Both the position numbers and the translations under genes were made by a program. From Nostoc sp. 106C (lineage in GTDB: Bacteria; Cyanobacteriota; Cyanobacteriia; Cyanobacteriales; Nostocaceae): a DNA stretch of 39,396 nt. Shown here piece after piece: positions 29,101 to 36,195 of this stretch; within the stretch, counting starts at the first letter, position 1; the number at the start of each line of letters is the position of its first letter. The notes under the pieces are model-generated. The model was not told where the DNA came from. It made no database searches and saw only the letters and a program-made list of their open reading frames with translations. The DNA is taken from the NCBI RefSeq assembly GCF_002154725.1, contig NZ_MTAW01000139.1, positions 1 to 39,396 of the forward strand. Reading direction: 5' to 3'.

Positions 29101-29560
29101 CTACAAGGCTTTTTCCTGTTATTGCTCGTTGAAAGTGGCGGCGATCGCTAATATTTTTATCCTTCACGAAACCAGCTTTAGTGGTGTAGTAAGAGCCATC
29201 TGGTAAAGCCAGCAAAAATGAATTCATATCTGGCAAGTGGTTGACTTCCAGTTGCAAATACGGCTCTGCTTGTGACCAATCTAAACTGCGTACCGCTTGA
29301 CTATTTGCCACAAGTTCTACTTGCGCTAACAGCGTTGCTAGCCACTGATCGATTTCATATCCTGCCTTCTGTACGCGCAACAAGGCATTTTCTTGCAAGC
29401 CTTCTAATATGAGTTTCCGTACAAACCAGTAGCTGGCTACAGCAGTTGTTCCTACTACTAAAATAGTCCCAGCAATTAATAACAAGGAAACATAGCGGCG
29501 AGACTGCCACGGGTATTTATATCTGTGCTGCCAAAATTTCAGTTTGCACCAATTAGACAT
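26147..29560 (-). CDS. Membrane hybrid histidine kinase (Cache-GAF-PAS-HK-REC-partial REC)
   Basis: A 1137-residue sensor kinase. Transmembrane helix 1 lies at about 25-48, a periplasmic double-Cache-like sensor follows (with DRRHFQRAITG and HVNIAVPIWSV), and helix 2 lies near 325-345. Then come a GAF domain (~380-515), a PAS domain (~545-640), a dimerisation domain with H-box VSHELRTPLTS (His672), and an ATPase domain with DSGIGI and GTGLGLPIS. A full receiver (about 936-1050) has its Asp near 985 in VLDVMMP and Lys in NKPIN. A second receiver (1056-1137) keeps DE and VDSL but ends right after its fourth strand, lacking the conserved Lys and the last helix. Cache domains usually bind small acids or amino acids outside the membrane, in line with the AEC permease encoded just upstream. 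Confidence 0.93.
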   Translation of the reverse strand: MSNWCKLKFWQHRYKYPWQSRRYVSLLLIAGTILVVGTTAVASYWFVRKLILEGLQENALLRVQKAGYEIDQWLATLLAQVELVANSQAVRSLDWSQAEPYLQLEVNHLPDMNSFLLALPDGSYYTTKAGFVKDKNISDRRHFQRAITGKSLVDDPVISRSTGIRHVNIAVPIWSVSPLRHTPLDAKAATIRARSLQALGFSTAADQNPKPIGELSGQVAVDRISQVIAATHFSQGSYAFALDSQGFPIAHQDKTIDQKKSFFNAPDPVLAKIAQNMVNGNHGTQLVHLQGQKSSVYVAYAPLKHAKWSVALVIPREKLEENLYALNLLAVVVGGLLVLATITATRQIKAFERTRAQAEQEALVNRITARIRESLDLQTTLQTTVNEVANLLDLNRVMFGWYNRENRSLEVTCEHRLPNLAAITGILSLEYFGDLADRLAQKQIVRCSKVNVDSASQQAQIGSCLALPVLIPDNLHHGYLICSRAHAWVWQDWEVELLEVVADQVAIAIKQAQLYSQTQEQFEIVSNQAEQLTATTTQLQDTLGYVSAIIKSLGDALLVVDPDGKIAQYNPALTSFLEVADENLVGVDAQTLFNGAIAKLVALTSSKCQEMFTAEVELAQGRTGKAVATAILKDSPQNGDSSYIGSVILIRDITFEKEVDRMKTDFISTVSHELRTPLTSVIGFAKLIKKKLDETLFPLVSADDKKIQRSMRQVSENVNIIISEGERLKSLINDILDLAKIEAGKVQWNMQSLCVQKMLDQAFAATTALFEQKGLQLIPEIEPELPEIIGDRERLIQVVINLISNAVKFTTTGFIICQAKLIGQEIIISIIDSGIGIAKEDQAKVFEKFKQVGDTLTDKPQGTGLGLPISKEIIEHHSGRIWVDSEIGKGSNFSFSLPIPLAPIRGVKTIDLESLIQQLNFPTSLPSNVSDNEQKTILIVDDEAAMRELAKQYLSSEGYKIVEANDGLEAIELVKQELPDLIVLDVMMPRMNGFDTAAVLKNDPHTMHIPIIILSVVEDENRGYALGVDRFLNKPINAEELLKEVAILMSFGRSQKRVLIVDENVPTSKTLAEALRTKGFSIVEALNYQDSIEKAMSDRPDLIIVDSLISSRHSLVKTLRFEKGLENLFFILLEDKK

Positions 29561-29601
29561 AATTTTGATACCCTTTTGACTCTCAGAATAAAAATTTAAA
29601 A

Positions 29602-30744
29602 CTAACTATCGCTGTTGCCAGGTTTTAATATATTTTTATGCTCAAAAATCAGGGATTTTGATTTAACAAATTCCCAGCCAAATTGTAAAGATACAGCAGC
29701 TATCAAAACTAAACCTCCAACAAGACATAAATGTTGCGGAGTAGTAAAGAAGCTGCCTTGGCATAAAACAAATAAAATGATGCAGATCGAGAAGGGAATC
29801 GACATCGCTAATAAACCCAAGGCAAATTCTGTATCAAAAGTTGTCGTGCGGCGGAGGTTTTCGCCTTGCATCTGCTGGATTTCTTGGGTGTTGATTTGAG
29901 AAGCATAAATTAGAGGCCAGACGCTTAAACCCGCTTGTGGCAAAATAGCTATGAGCAGGAGATTAATTCCAGAACTGGAGTGAATAAGTGCGATCGCCAC
30001 TGCACTAAACCAAAATCCCAACCCCGATCGCAGCAACAATACAGTCCCGATTGTTTTTAGTTCCAAACCCCTAAGATTCAGAGAAACACCTACAAAAAAG
30101 AGAATCAGTGGAGTACCACAAGCTGCCAATTTTTTCACTGCCTCTAGAGCCAGAGGTGGCACTGCATTATTGAGCTTAAACATTACCAAGAATAATCCTA
30201 AAATAATAGCTATATTCATCGGTTCGTTTAATAACCCCAAAATTACTTTGTGCCATCGAGTTGTTTGTTTTGTAGACGCAGCCGTTCTTTGATAAAACCA
30301 ATACATAGCTAAAGCATAAAGACCAATCAGCACAAACATTTTGTTACCAATATCTGCTACTGCTACTTCTGCTAAACCTGTTTTTCCTAAAAATTCTTCT
30401 ACAAATGGGTAAGTGGTTAACCCAGTACCTAAAGATGGAAAAATCAAAATTAGTGAACGTGCTTTGCGTTGGTCTTTACCCGGAATAATTAGACGTGCAA
30501 GTAGAAATCCAGAAACTAAGAAATAAATATTAATTGCTAACGCTAATAATGTTAAGTAAAGTAGATTTATTTTAGTATTAATATCTAAAATTGATAAAAA
30601 AATCATTCCTGGCAGTGCTGCATTCACAATAAATGTTTTTAAAGCTCCAACAGCAGCAGCCTCTTGAAACTTTTTTTGCAGACAATAGCCAGCAGCAATT
30701 AATAATAGTAAGGGAAATGCTTTTTGCAAGCCCAAGTCATTCAT
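29602..30744 (-). CDS. AEC-family (auxin efflux carrier / malate-type) permease
   Basis: A 380-residue membrane protein with about ten hydrophobic helices in two repeats. Recognisable AEC landmarks are LKTFIVNAALPGMIF in the first half, NEPMNIAIILGLF in the middle and PLILFFVGVSLN at the start of the second half. Family members move organic acids such as malate, malonate or auxin-like acids across the cytoplasmic membrane. The start codon overlaps the end of the SpoIIE phosphatase gene by eight bases, so it belongs to that operon. I infer transport of a carboxylate or sulfonate that the Cache sensor detects or the ComA-like enzyme makes. The C-terminal ~30 residues are hydrophilic. Confidence 0.9.
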   Translation of the reverse strand: MNDLGLQKAFPLLLLIAAGYCLQKKFQEAAAVGALKTFIVNAALPGMIFLSILDINTKINLLYLTLLALAINIYFLVSGFLLARLIIPGKDQRKARSLILIFPSLGTGLTTYPFVEEFLGKTGLAEVAVADIGNKMFVLIGLYALAMYWFYQRTAASTKQTTRWHKVILGLLNEPMNIAIILGLFLVMFKLNNAVPPLALEAVKKLAACGTPLILFFVGVSLNLRGLELKTIGTVLLLRSGLGFWFSAVAIALIHSSSGINLLLIAILPQAGLSVWPLIYASQINTQEIQQMQGENLRRTTTFDTEFALGLLAMSIPFSICIILFVLCQGSFFTTPQHLCLVGGLVLIAAVSLQFGWEFVKSKSLIFEHKNILKPGNSDS

Positions 30745-32344
30745 TAGTTAAATATTCTCTATGTACTGCTAGCATCGTAATGTCATCAAATTGGTCTGCT
30801 TCATCAATATGAGCTATTAAATTACCTTGAATCTCTTCTAGCAATTTATTAAATTTCAGCGCTGGTCTATCTAATATCGACAACAATTTATTCTCTGTGA
30901 AAAAATCTCCTTGAGGGTTGCGTGCTTCTGGCACACCATCCGTATATCCAAAAAGAATATCGCCCGCTTCTAGGTGAATCTGCTCCATTTTAAATTTCAT
31001 ATTCGGCATAAAACCAACTGCTGGACCAGTTGGTTTTAGACGTTGTTTCACACCTTTTGTATCAATGACTAATAGAGATTCATGTCCTCCATTGACATAA
31101 TTAAACAGCCCTGTATTGATGTCTAAAATGCCAAAAAATAGCGTGGCAAACATATTTAAATTACTATGATTTTGGGCAACATAATTATTAGTCATTTCTA
31201 CTGCTTTTAAAGGATTGCTAGTATCATAGTTACTAGCTAAATGCTGATAATCAAAATTGCGATGAGTGTTTGACTCCTGAGGATGATGACAATCACTACT
31301 GAGATATGTTTGACCAGAAAATATCCGAATCAAGCTGCGGAATAGCGCCATAAACAGTGCCGAACCTACACCTTTATCGCAGACATCAGCAATTACTAAA
31401 CCCAAGTGGTTATTAGGAAGTAAGAAAGCATCATAAAAATCACCTGCAACTTGACGAGCAGGGGCAAAAACTACCGCTAAATTCCATCCGGGAATCTCTG
31501 GTAATCGCTCCGGTAGAAAATCTTTCTGCATTTGCTGGCCTTTTTGCAGCTCACTGCGAGCGATCGCTTCTTTAATCTGATTTTTATGGCGAATTGCATT
31601 TTCAATTGCAGCAGCAGCTTGTGAAGCTAATGTGGTAAGTAATTTTAGATCTTCTGATGTATATTCAGCAAATTGCTTACTGCTCAGTTCGATTGCACCA
31701 ATCACCTCATTTCTAATTTTCAGGGGAGCGCAAATTAGAGAACTGATTTGAGTTTCTCTGTTAACATACCTAGGATCGGACAATACATCATTGACGATTT
31801 CTGCCCTTCCTGTATGTACGACGCTACCGACAATGCCTTCCTCAGACTTTATGCTTGTTTGCGGTTTATAGCGCGTTCCCAATGTGAAAACTATGTCCAG
31901 ATGCTTTGTGTCTCTATTCAGTAATATTAGTGAGGCATCTGTTGCTTTGATAAGTTTTTGCGCTTCTTCAAATACTAATCTCGCGACGGTTTGAATATCC
32001 AGACTTCCAGATAATTCTTCAGAAAGGTTATAAAGAAGGCTAATTTCTCGATATTTATCTAGAAGTTCACTTGTAAGGGTTTTTTTCTCAATCTCTTGAG
32101 TTGCTAAATGAACGAGTAAAGATGCTACCAAAACAGCATTTTCGCTACCCCTTACTGCTCCAATAACTTCTTGTGCGACTTCTATAGGATATAAAAATGT
32201 ATGCTTTTCGCTAATTTCTCCCAGCAGTAATCTGCTAGAATGATCCAAAATTGCTATGGGTTTTTCTAAAACATTGATAGTGCTTTTAACAATAGCAGCC
32301 ACTGTTTCTTTCGCAAGAAGCTTTTTAAGGCTGATTTGAATCAT
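30737..32344 (-). CDS. GAF - PP2C (SpoIIE/RsbU) phosphatase
   Basis: A 535-residue regulator. It has an N-terminal PAS-like module (1-80, AILDHSSRLLLGEISEK), a signalling helix (KTLTSELLDKYREISLLYN), a GAF domain (~115-260), a linker with KGQQMQKDFLPE, and a SpoIIE-type Ser/Thr phosphatase (~285-535). Metal-binding acids are visible in VAGDFYDAF, IADVCDKGVG, YTDGVPEA and FDDITML. Such enzymes dephosphorylate anti-sigma-antagonist (STAS) proteins in partner-switching cascades; no STAS or anti-sigma gene lies in the window. It is the first gene of the operon and overlaps the AEC permease by eight bases. The GAF lacks the Cys motif of bilin-binding domains. Confidence 0.92.
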   Translation of the reverse strand: MIQISLKKLLAKETVAAIVKSTINVLEKPIAILDHSSRLLLGEISEKHTFLYPIEVAQEVIGAVRGSENAVLVASLLVHLATQEIEKKTLTSELLDKYREISLLYNLSEELSGSLDIQTVARLVFEEAQKLIKATDASLILLNRDTKHLDIVFTLGTRYKPQTSIKSEEGIVGSVVHTGRAEIVNDVLSDPRYVNRETQISSLICAPLKIRNEVIGAIELSSKQFAEYTSEDLKLLTTLASQAAAAIENAIRHKNQIKEAIARSELQKGQQMQKDFLPERLPEIPGWNLAVVFAPARQVAGDFYDAFLLPNNHLGLVIADVCDKGVGSALFMALFRSLIRIFSGQTYLSSDCHHPQESNTHRNFDYQHLASNYDTSNPLKAVEMTNNYVAQNHSNLNMFATLFFGILDINTGLFNYVNGGHESLLVIDTKGVKQRLKPTGPAVGFMPNMKFKMEQIHLEAGDILFGYTDGVPEARNPQGDFFTENKLLSILDRPALKFNKLLEEIQGNLIAHIDEADQFDDITMLAVHREYLTNE

Positions 32345-32760
32345 ATCTGGTTTTTGAAAATGCTAATATTATCTGTATAACTCCTAATAATTGATTGGTA
32401 ATCGGTAATATTACGACAGATGAATCAATTAGATAGGATAATTTAAGCTCGCAGCGATCGCCCACATTGCAGAAAATGCGCGTAAATGCGGTGCTGACCA
32501 AGTAGTTGGTATCAAAACTTATGTTTATCAGTTGGGTAGTGGCATTATTGAGTTTATGGCGATCGGTACTGCTGTGAAAAAAATGCCTGGGGTAAGCACA
32601 CACTCTCCTATGCTCATACCTCAGGCAATCATTCAAGATAAAGACTACTTTTGTGAATACCGCAGAAGCTACATTAAGGACGCAATTAAATCAAATGGCA
32701 AGATAATAGTCATTTGTCATTTGTCAAGAGTTAGGGATTCACCCCTGGCTCCATCTTTCC
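32345..32760. other. Intergenic region between the signalling operon and the second P450
   Basis: This should contain the operon promoter near 32345-32440 on the minus strand. Most of the rest is the remnant of a YbjQ-like gene on the plus strand. GTCATTTGTCATTTGTCA near 32709-32726 is a short tandem motif common between cyanobacterial genes. Confidence 0.4.
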
Positions 32761-32777
32761 TCAAGTACTTGCCATAG
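32442..32777 (+). pseudogene. C-terminal remnant of a YbjQ/UPF0145-like protein
   Basis: Directly after an in-frame TAA the plus strand reads FKLAAIAHIAENARKCGADQ, then VVGIKTYVYQLGSGIIEFMA and IGTAVKK. This is the helix-strand pattern ENARxxGADxVVG...AxGTAV of the C-terminal half of YbjQ-type (UPF0145, putative heavy-metal-binding) proteins. The N-terminal half is missing and no ATG or ribosome binding site precedes it. After about 32660 the frame drifts into unrelated sequence and runs into the 3' end of the convergent P450 gene. I read it as a decayed gene fragment; an internal TTG (32532) start is unlikely. Confidence 0.6.
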
Positions 32778-34143
32778 TCAGTTGAGATTCTTGACGCGCA
32801 CGCCTTCCTGTAATTACCATTTTGACACCATTGGCAGGCGCAAGAGTCACACCTCGACGCTTGGGTTGCTCTGGTTGATTATCAACTAGCGCCAGATCAT
32901 AACCTGAGAGGATTTTCGCTAACACTAGCTTCATTTCAAACTGTGCCAAAGCCTCACCAATACAGCGACGTGAACCACCGCCAAAGGGGATAAATTCGTA
33001 GGCAGAAAATTGGCGTTCTAGAAAGCGTTCTGGCTTAAATTGCTTTGGTTCTGGATATAAATCTTTACGCTGATGAACCAGATACATACAGCCGACAACT
33101 GTTGTCTCAGGCTCTAACAAATATCCAAGTAATTCCACAGGTTCTTGCACTACCCTAGCAAAGGTCAACATTGCAACTGGGTAAATCCGCAAGGTTTCAT
33201 TACAAACAGCCGTGAGATACGGTAGGCGGAATATACTCATGGGGTCTGGATTGTCTCCCAAGGTATCGAGTTCGCGGAGCAGTTTTTCGCGAACTTCCGG
33301 CTGGTGATGAGTCCAATATAATGCCCAAGCCATTGCTGTTGCCGTGGTTTCATGTCCAGCAAATAGCAGAGTCATCAACTCATCCCGTAACTCTTGATCG
33401 GTCATCGGCTCACCTTCTTCATCTCTAGCTGACATCAGTAACGAGAGAATATCAATACCATTTGAATTAGGTTTCTCTCGTCGTTCAGCAATTTCAGCGT
33501 AAAGCAATTTATCCATTTGCTCGCGATCGCGCACAAATTTGCCCCAAGGACTCCAAGCTCCTAGATCCTGTTGCAGAAAGGGAAAAAAGAGGAAGCTAGA
33601 AGTCAAAGGTGAGCGAAATAGATCCGACATCAACGCCATTAGATGCTTGAGTTGTTGGCAACGTTCTCCCTGATACAAGCCAAATACAGCTTCTAAAATT
33701 ACCTGTAAGGAAATATCCTGCATCACAGTTCGAGCTGAGAACGGCTGGTTAGTTGGTAACTGACTCAACACTTTTTCAGTGATCTTAGAGATGATTTGTC
33801 CATAGGAACGCATCCGATCGCCATGAAATGAAGGCATTACCATCTGTCGCCGCCGCTTGTGGCGATCGCCATCCAGCATAATCACTGAATAGTCGCCGAT
33901 TAGCGGTTGCAAAATCTTGTTTTTTGTACTTAAAGCAGCAAATTTCTTGCGGTCATTTATTAAAATTTCTTGAATAGCTTGGGGATGGTTTACGAATACC
34001 CAAGGGTCCTGAGAACTCAGAAGAACAGTTGTGAAAATGTCAGGATATTGTTGCGCTGCTTTTTCCATATATCCAATAGGATCAGCAACCCATTGGAGCC
34101 TTTGGAGAATAGATGGAGTTTTTAGAAGATTTGGTAATTGCAT
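32761..34143 (-). CDS. Cytochrome P450, CYP110-like (copy 2)
   Basis: A 460-residue P450, clearly paralogous to the enzyme at 15675-17069: the same N-terminus (MQLPNLLKTPSILQRLQWVA), the same LMLDGxxHKxRRQ and PSFHGxRMR region, and alignable with hardly a gap. The I-helix is AGHETT, the canonical form, where copy 1 has SGHETT. ExxR is ETLR, the PERF region is KPERFLER, and the heme loop is FGGGSRRCIG with Cys394. The function is an NADPH/ferredoxin-dependent hydroxylation of an unknown, probably lipid or isoprenoid, substrate. It stands alone between the signalling operon and an exonuclease gene; a duplication followed by separation is likely. Confidence 0.93.
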   Translation of the reverse strand: MQLPNLLKTPSILQRLQWVADPIGYMEKAAQQYPDIFTTVLLSSQDPWVFVNHPQAIQEILINDRKKFAALSTKNKILQPLIGDYSVIMLDGDRHKRRRQMVMPSFHGDRMRSYGQIISKITEKVLSQLPTNQPFSARTVMQDISLQVILEAVFGLYQGERCQQLKHLMALMSDLFRSPLTSSFLFFPFLQQDLGAWSPWGKFVRDREQMDKLLYAEIAERREKPNSNGIDILSLLMSARDEEGEPMTDQELRDELMTLLFAGHETTATAMAWALYWTHHQPEVREKLLRELDTLGDNPDPMSIFRLPYLTAVCNETLRIYPVAMLTFARVVQEPVELLGYLLEPETTVVGCMYLVHQRKDLYPEPKQFKPERFLERQFSAYEFIPFGGGSRRCIGEALAQFEMKLVLAKILSGYDLALVDNQPEQPKRRGVTLAPANGVKMVITGRRARQESQLTMAST

Positions 34144-34208
34144 ATAAAAACAGGTTAGTTTCTGCCTGTGCTAAATATGCAGTGTACCTTTTTCCTCTTG
34201 CCATTGAC

Positions 34209-34781
34209 TTAACTTCGGGCGTGGGTCTGAATATATCTATAGATAGCCGCTATATTGCGAGCATCATCAATGCCTCGATGATGTGTGCCTTGCAATTCCA
34301 AACCTAAATGCTGGAGAGCCTGTGCCATACCAAATCTTTTGGAAACACCAAGATGTTGTGAGAATTCCTCTTTAATATTTTTATGTTCAAAAGCAAAAGG
34401 ATAAGGAATATTATGATATTTACAATCTTGAATAAATTGATTTTTATCGTAGTTTCCCCAAGAACAAAAAATATAATTAGGAAATGATTTCATCCATTCT
34501 GTAAGGCTAACGATTGCTTCTGAAAATTGGGGTGCTTGCTCAACATCTTGCTGCTGAATACTAGTTAATTTTGTACAAAATGCTGTCAGTTGCGGATGTC
34601 TCACAGGTTGGATGAATTGCTGAAACTCTGAGTCAATTTCCCATGTTGTGCTATTGAGCATTACTGCACCAATTTCGATGATTTCCATTTCATGCCTGGG
34701 AATTGTACCATCATCACAACAGGTAGCTTCCAAATCTACTATTAGATAATATTGGTAAGTTTTAATTTTCATATAAATCAT
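34209..34781 (-). CDS. DEDDh 3'-5' exonuclease (ERI-1/DnaQ-like)
   Basis: A 190-residue single-domain exonuclease. Exo I is VDLEATC with Asp16 and Glu18, Exo II contains SWGNYDKNQF with its Asp, and Exo III is HHRGIDDARN with His168 and Asp173, which defines the DEDDh class. The SWGxYD wording is typical of the ERI-1-like branch (histone-mRNA / small-RNA exonucleases in eukaryotes and uncharacterised bacterial relatives), rather than the Pol III epsilon subunit. It should remove nucleotides from RNA or DNA 3' ends with two metal ions. It lies 65 bases upstream of the P450 on the same strand, and no functional link is evident. The first ATG (MIYMKIKTY) is used; Met4 is an alternative. Confidence 0.9.
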   Translation of the reverse strand: MIYMKIKTYQYYLIVDLEATCCDDGTIPRHEMEIIEIGAVMLNSTTWEIDSEFQQFIQPVRHPQLTAFCTKLTSIQQQDVEQAPQFSEAIVSLTEWMKSFPNYIFCSWGNYDKNQFIQDCKYHNIPYPFAFEHKNIKEEFSQHLGVSKRFGMAQALQHLGLELQGTHHRGIDDARNIAAIYRYIQTHARS

Positions 34782-35019
34782 TAAAAATATGTCAAGTTTT
34801 AACTGAGTTACAAATTCGTAATGCAGTTATGTCCAATATTTTCTTTATAATACATATACTACATAAATAATAGATCGAAGTCAAATAGTCTACTATTATT
34901 GATAGTCACCGGAAGGGTAAGTACAAAGTGTGCTTAAAAATCTAGGTCTAAAATCCTGAAGATAAATTTATTTACCCAAGAGACCTAATGAAACAAAGCA
35001 ATAGTTAATTGCAGAAAAA

Positions 35020-35484
35020 TTAGGTTGAAGCAAAGGGTTTAAGCCAACCAAGTTGCATAGCGGTATCGAGCGCGATCGCGGCGATTGCAAACCACGATAC
35101 ACTCTCAAGAGCCAATACCAAATAAGGCAAGATTGTAGCAGTAGAATACCAGCCAATTTCTATCTGAGTTAAACCTCTTACTAAGCCAAAGGCAAATATA
35201 CCACCAGCTTTCAGTTGAGGATTCTTATCTTGGCGGATGATATAGCGGTAGGTGACACCAAACAGCAAGCCAGAGAAAGAAGCGATCGCCCCACTTAGCA
35301 AAAAATCTAAATTCAGCGGCTCAATCTTTAGACTTGCGAGTGTCGGGTAATACTTTGCTAGCACTAGGGTATTCAAAAGACTAGTAATAATGAAGGCTAA
35401 ACACAGGCAAATACCCCCAATTATCGCAGCTTTCAGCGATTCTAGGCGTTCTGCCATCAGTTGAGGCTCTAAAATTCTGTTCAC
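35020..35484 (-). CDS. Four-helix membrane protein of unknown function
   Basis: A 154-residue integral membrane protein with four hydrophobic stretches at about 20-45, 60-82, 93-110 and 118-143. Conserved-looking features are GAIASFSGLLFGVTYRYIIR and GGIFAFGLVRGLTQIE, both rich in small residues, and a short cytosolic N-terminus with LMAERLESLKA. I believe relatives occur across cyanobacteria as hypothetical proteins, but I cannot name the family. It is transcribed divergently from petN, across a gap of about 170 bases. Confidence 0.75.
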   Translation of the reverse strand: MNRILEPQLMAERLESLKAAIIGGICLCLAFIITSLLNTLVLAKYYPTLASLKIEPLNLDFLLSGAIASFSGLLFGVTYRYIIRQDKNPQLKAGGIFAFGLVRGLTQIEIGWYSTATILPYLVLALESVSWFAIAAIALDTAMQLGWLKPFAST

Positions 35485-35653
35485 AATTGTGCAATGTCAC
35501 TTTGCAGAGTCATTAGTCTTTAGTTAACCACACTACTGACCTATGCCCACCTGCCCTGAGCGCAGCCGCAGAGATGCCCAATGACTAATCAACTGCCTTT
35601 TCCCAGTATGATGAATATTAGAAACGTTTTGTAATTATTTTAAAAGTGGGACT

Positions 35654-35743
35654 ATGGCGATTTTGACACTGGGTTGGGTATCACTCTTGGTCGTATTCAC
35701 TTGGTCAATTGCAATGGTAGTTTGGGGTCGTAACGGACTATAG
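35654..35743 (+). CDS. petN: Cytochrome b6f complex subunit VIII (PetN)
   Basis: A 29-codon gene whose product, starting [20 protein letters not shown] and ending WGRNGL, matches PetN along its whole length. PetN is a single-helix subunit at the periphery of the cytochrome b6f complex in thylakoids, needed for its assembly or stability. A GTGGGA just before the ATG is a fair ribosome binding site. It is too short for usual gene callers. A 53-codon ORF starts eight bases after the stop, suggesting a small two-gene transcript. Confidence 0.96.
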   Translation: MAILTLGWVSLLVVFTWSIAMVVWGRNGL

Positions 35744-35750
35744 AGGAATC

Positions 35751-35912
35751 GTGGAAAGCCCATTCCTGAGTATTTTGGCATTGCTAGCTATACTACTACT
35801 AGTCGCAGTGACCGGAGGCGTTGGTTATTTAACCTTGGCAGATTGGCGCGATCGCCGTCGTCAAGAAAATGAAAAACTCGAAACCCGGCGCAGCGCTCCC
35901 AAGCGGCGATGA
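35751..35912 (+). CDS. 53-residue single-helix membrane protein downstream of petN
   Basis: A GTG start after a GAGGA motif (only a three-base gap) opens a 53-codon frame. Residues 4-30 form one hydrophobic helix (FLSILALLAILLLVAV, then TGGVGYL), followed by a strongly charged tail (ADWRDRRRQENEKLETRRSA). The charge layout puts the tail in the cytoplasm. It begins eight bases after the petN stop, so it is likely co-transcribed and may be a thylakoid or plasma-membrane small protein. I believe similar proteins occur near petN in other cyanobacteria but cannot name one. The helix-plus-basic-tail pattern makes chance unlikely. Confidence 0.7.
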   Translation: MESPFLSILALLAILLLVAVTGGVGYLTLADWRDRRRQENEKLETRRSAPKRR

Positions 35913-35963
35913 TTTTTGTGTGACATAATACACTCTAGGTTTCTAGGGTCAAAAATGCTTTTG

Positions 35964-35991
35964 TAGGGACACGATGCGATCGTTGTCCCTA
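35964..35991 (+). terminator. Hairpin after the petN pair
   Basis: TAGGGACACGAT pairs with ATCGTTGTCCCTA (one bulged T) around a three-base loop, about 50 bases past the second small gene. There is no T-run directly after, so it may be a weak terminator or a 3' stabilising hairpin. Confidence 0.4.
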
Positions 35992-36195
35992 TCTTGTCAT
36001 ATTTATTATCTAAACTACGCAATAAAAATATTGTTAAAAAATATTGTTATTAATATTACTAAAAATAGATAAACTGAACTTTTCTATGGTTGATTTTACT
36101 ACTTAAGGCATATATCTTTGGATAGCTGTTACCTTTAGATTGGTTCAGGGAATTCTGAATATAGAAGACTTTCAACATTTAAAGTCCTATTTGGC

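Noticed and set aside
32325-32636. 103-codon minus-strand frame ahead of the SpoIIE phosphatase
   Set aside because: It overlaps the phosphatase start in another frame and lies antisense to the YbjQ-like remnant, whose plus-strand frame shows real family motifs.
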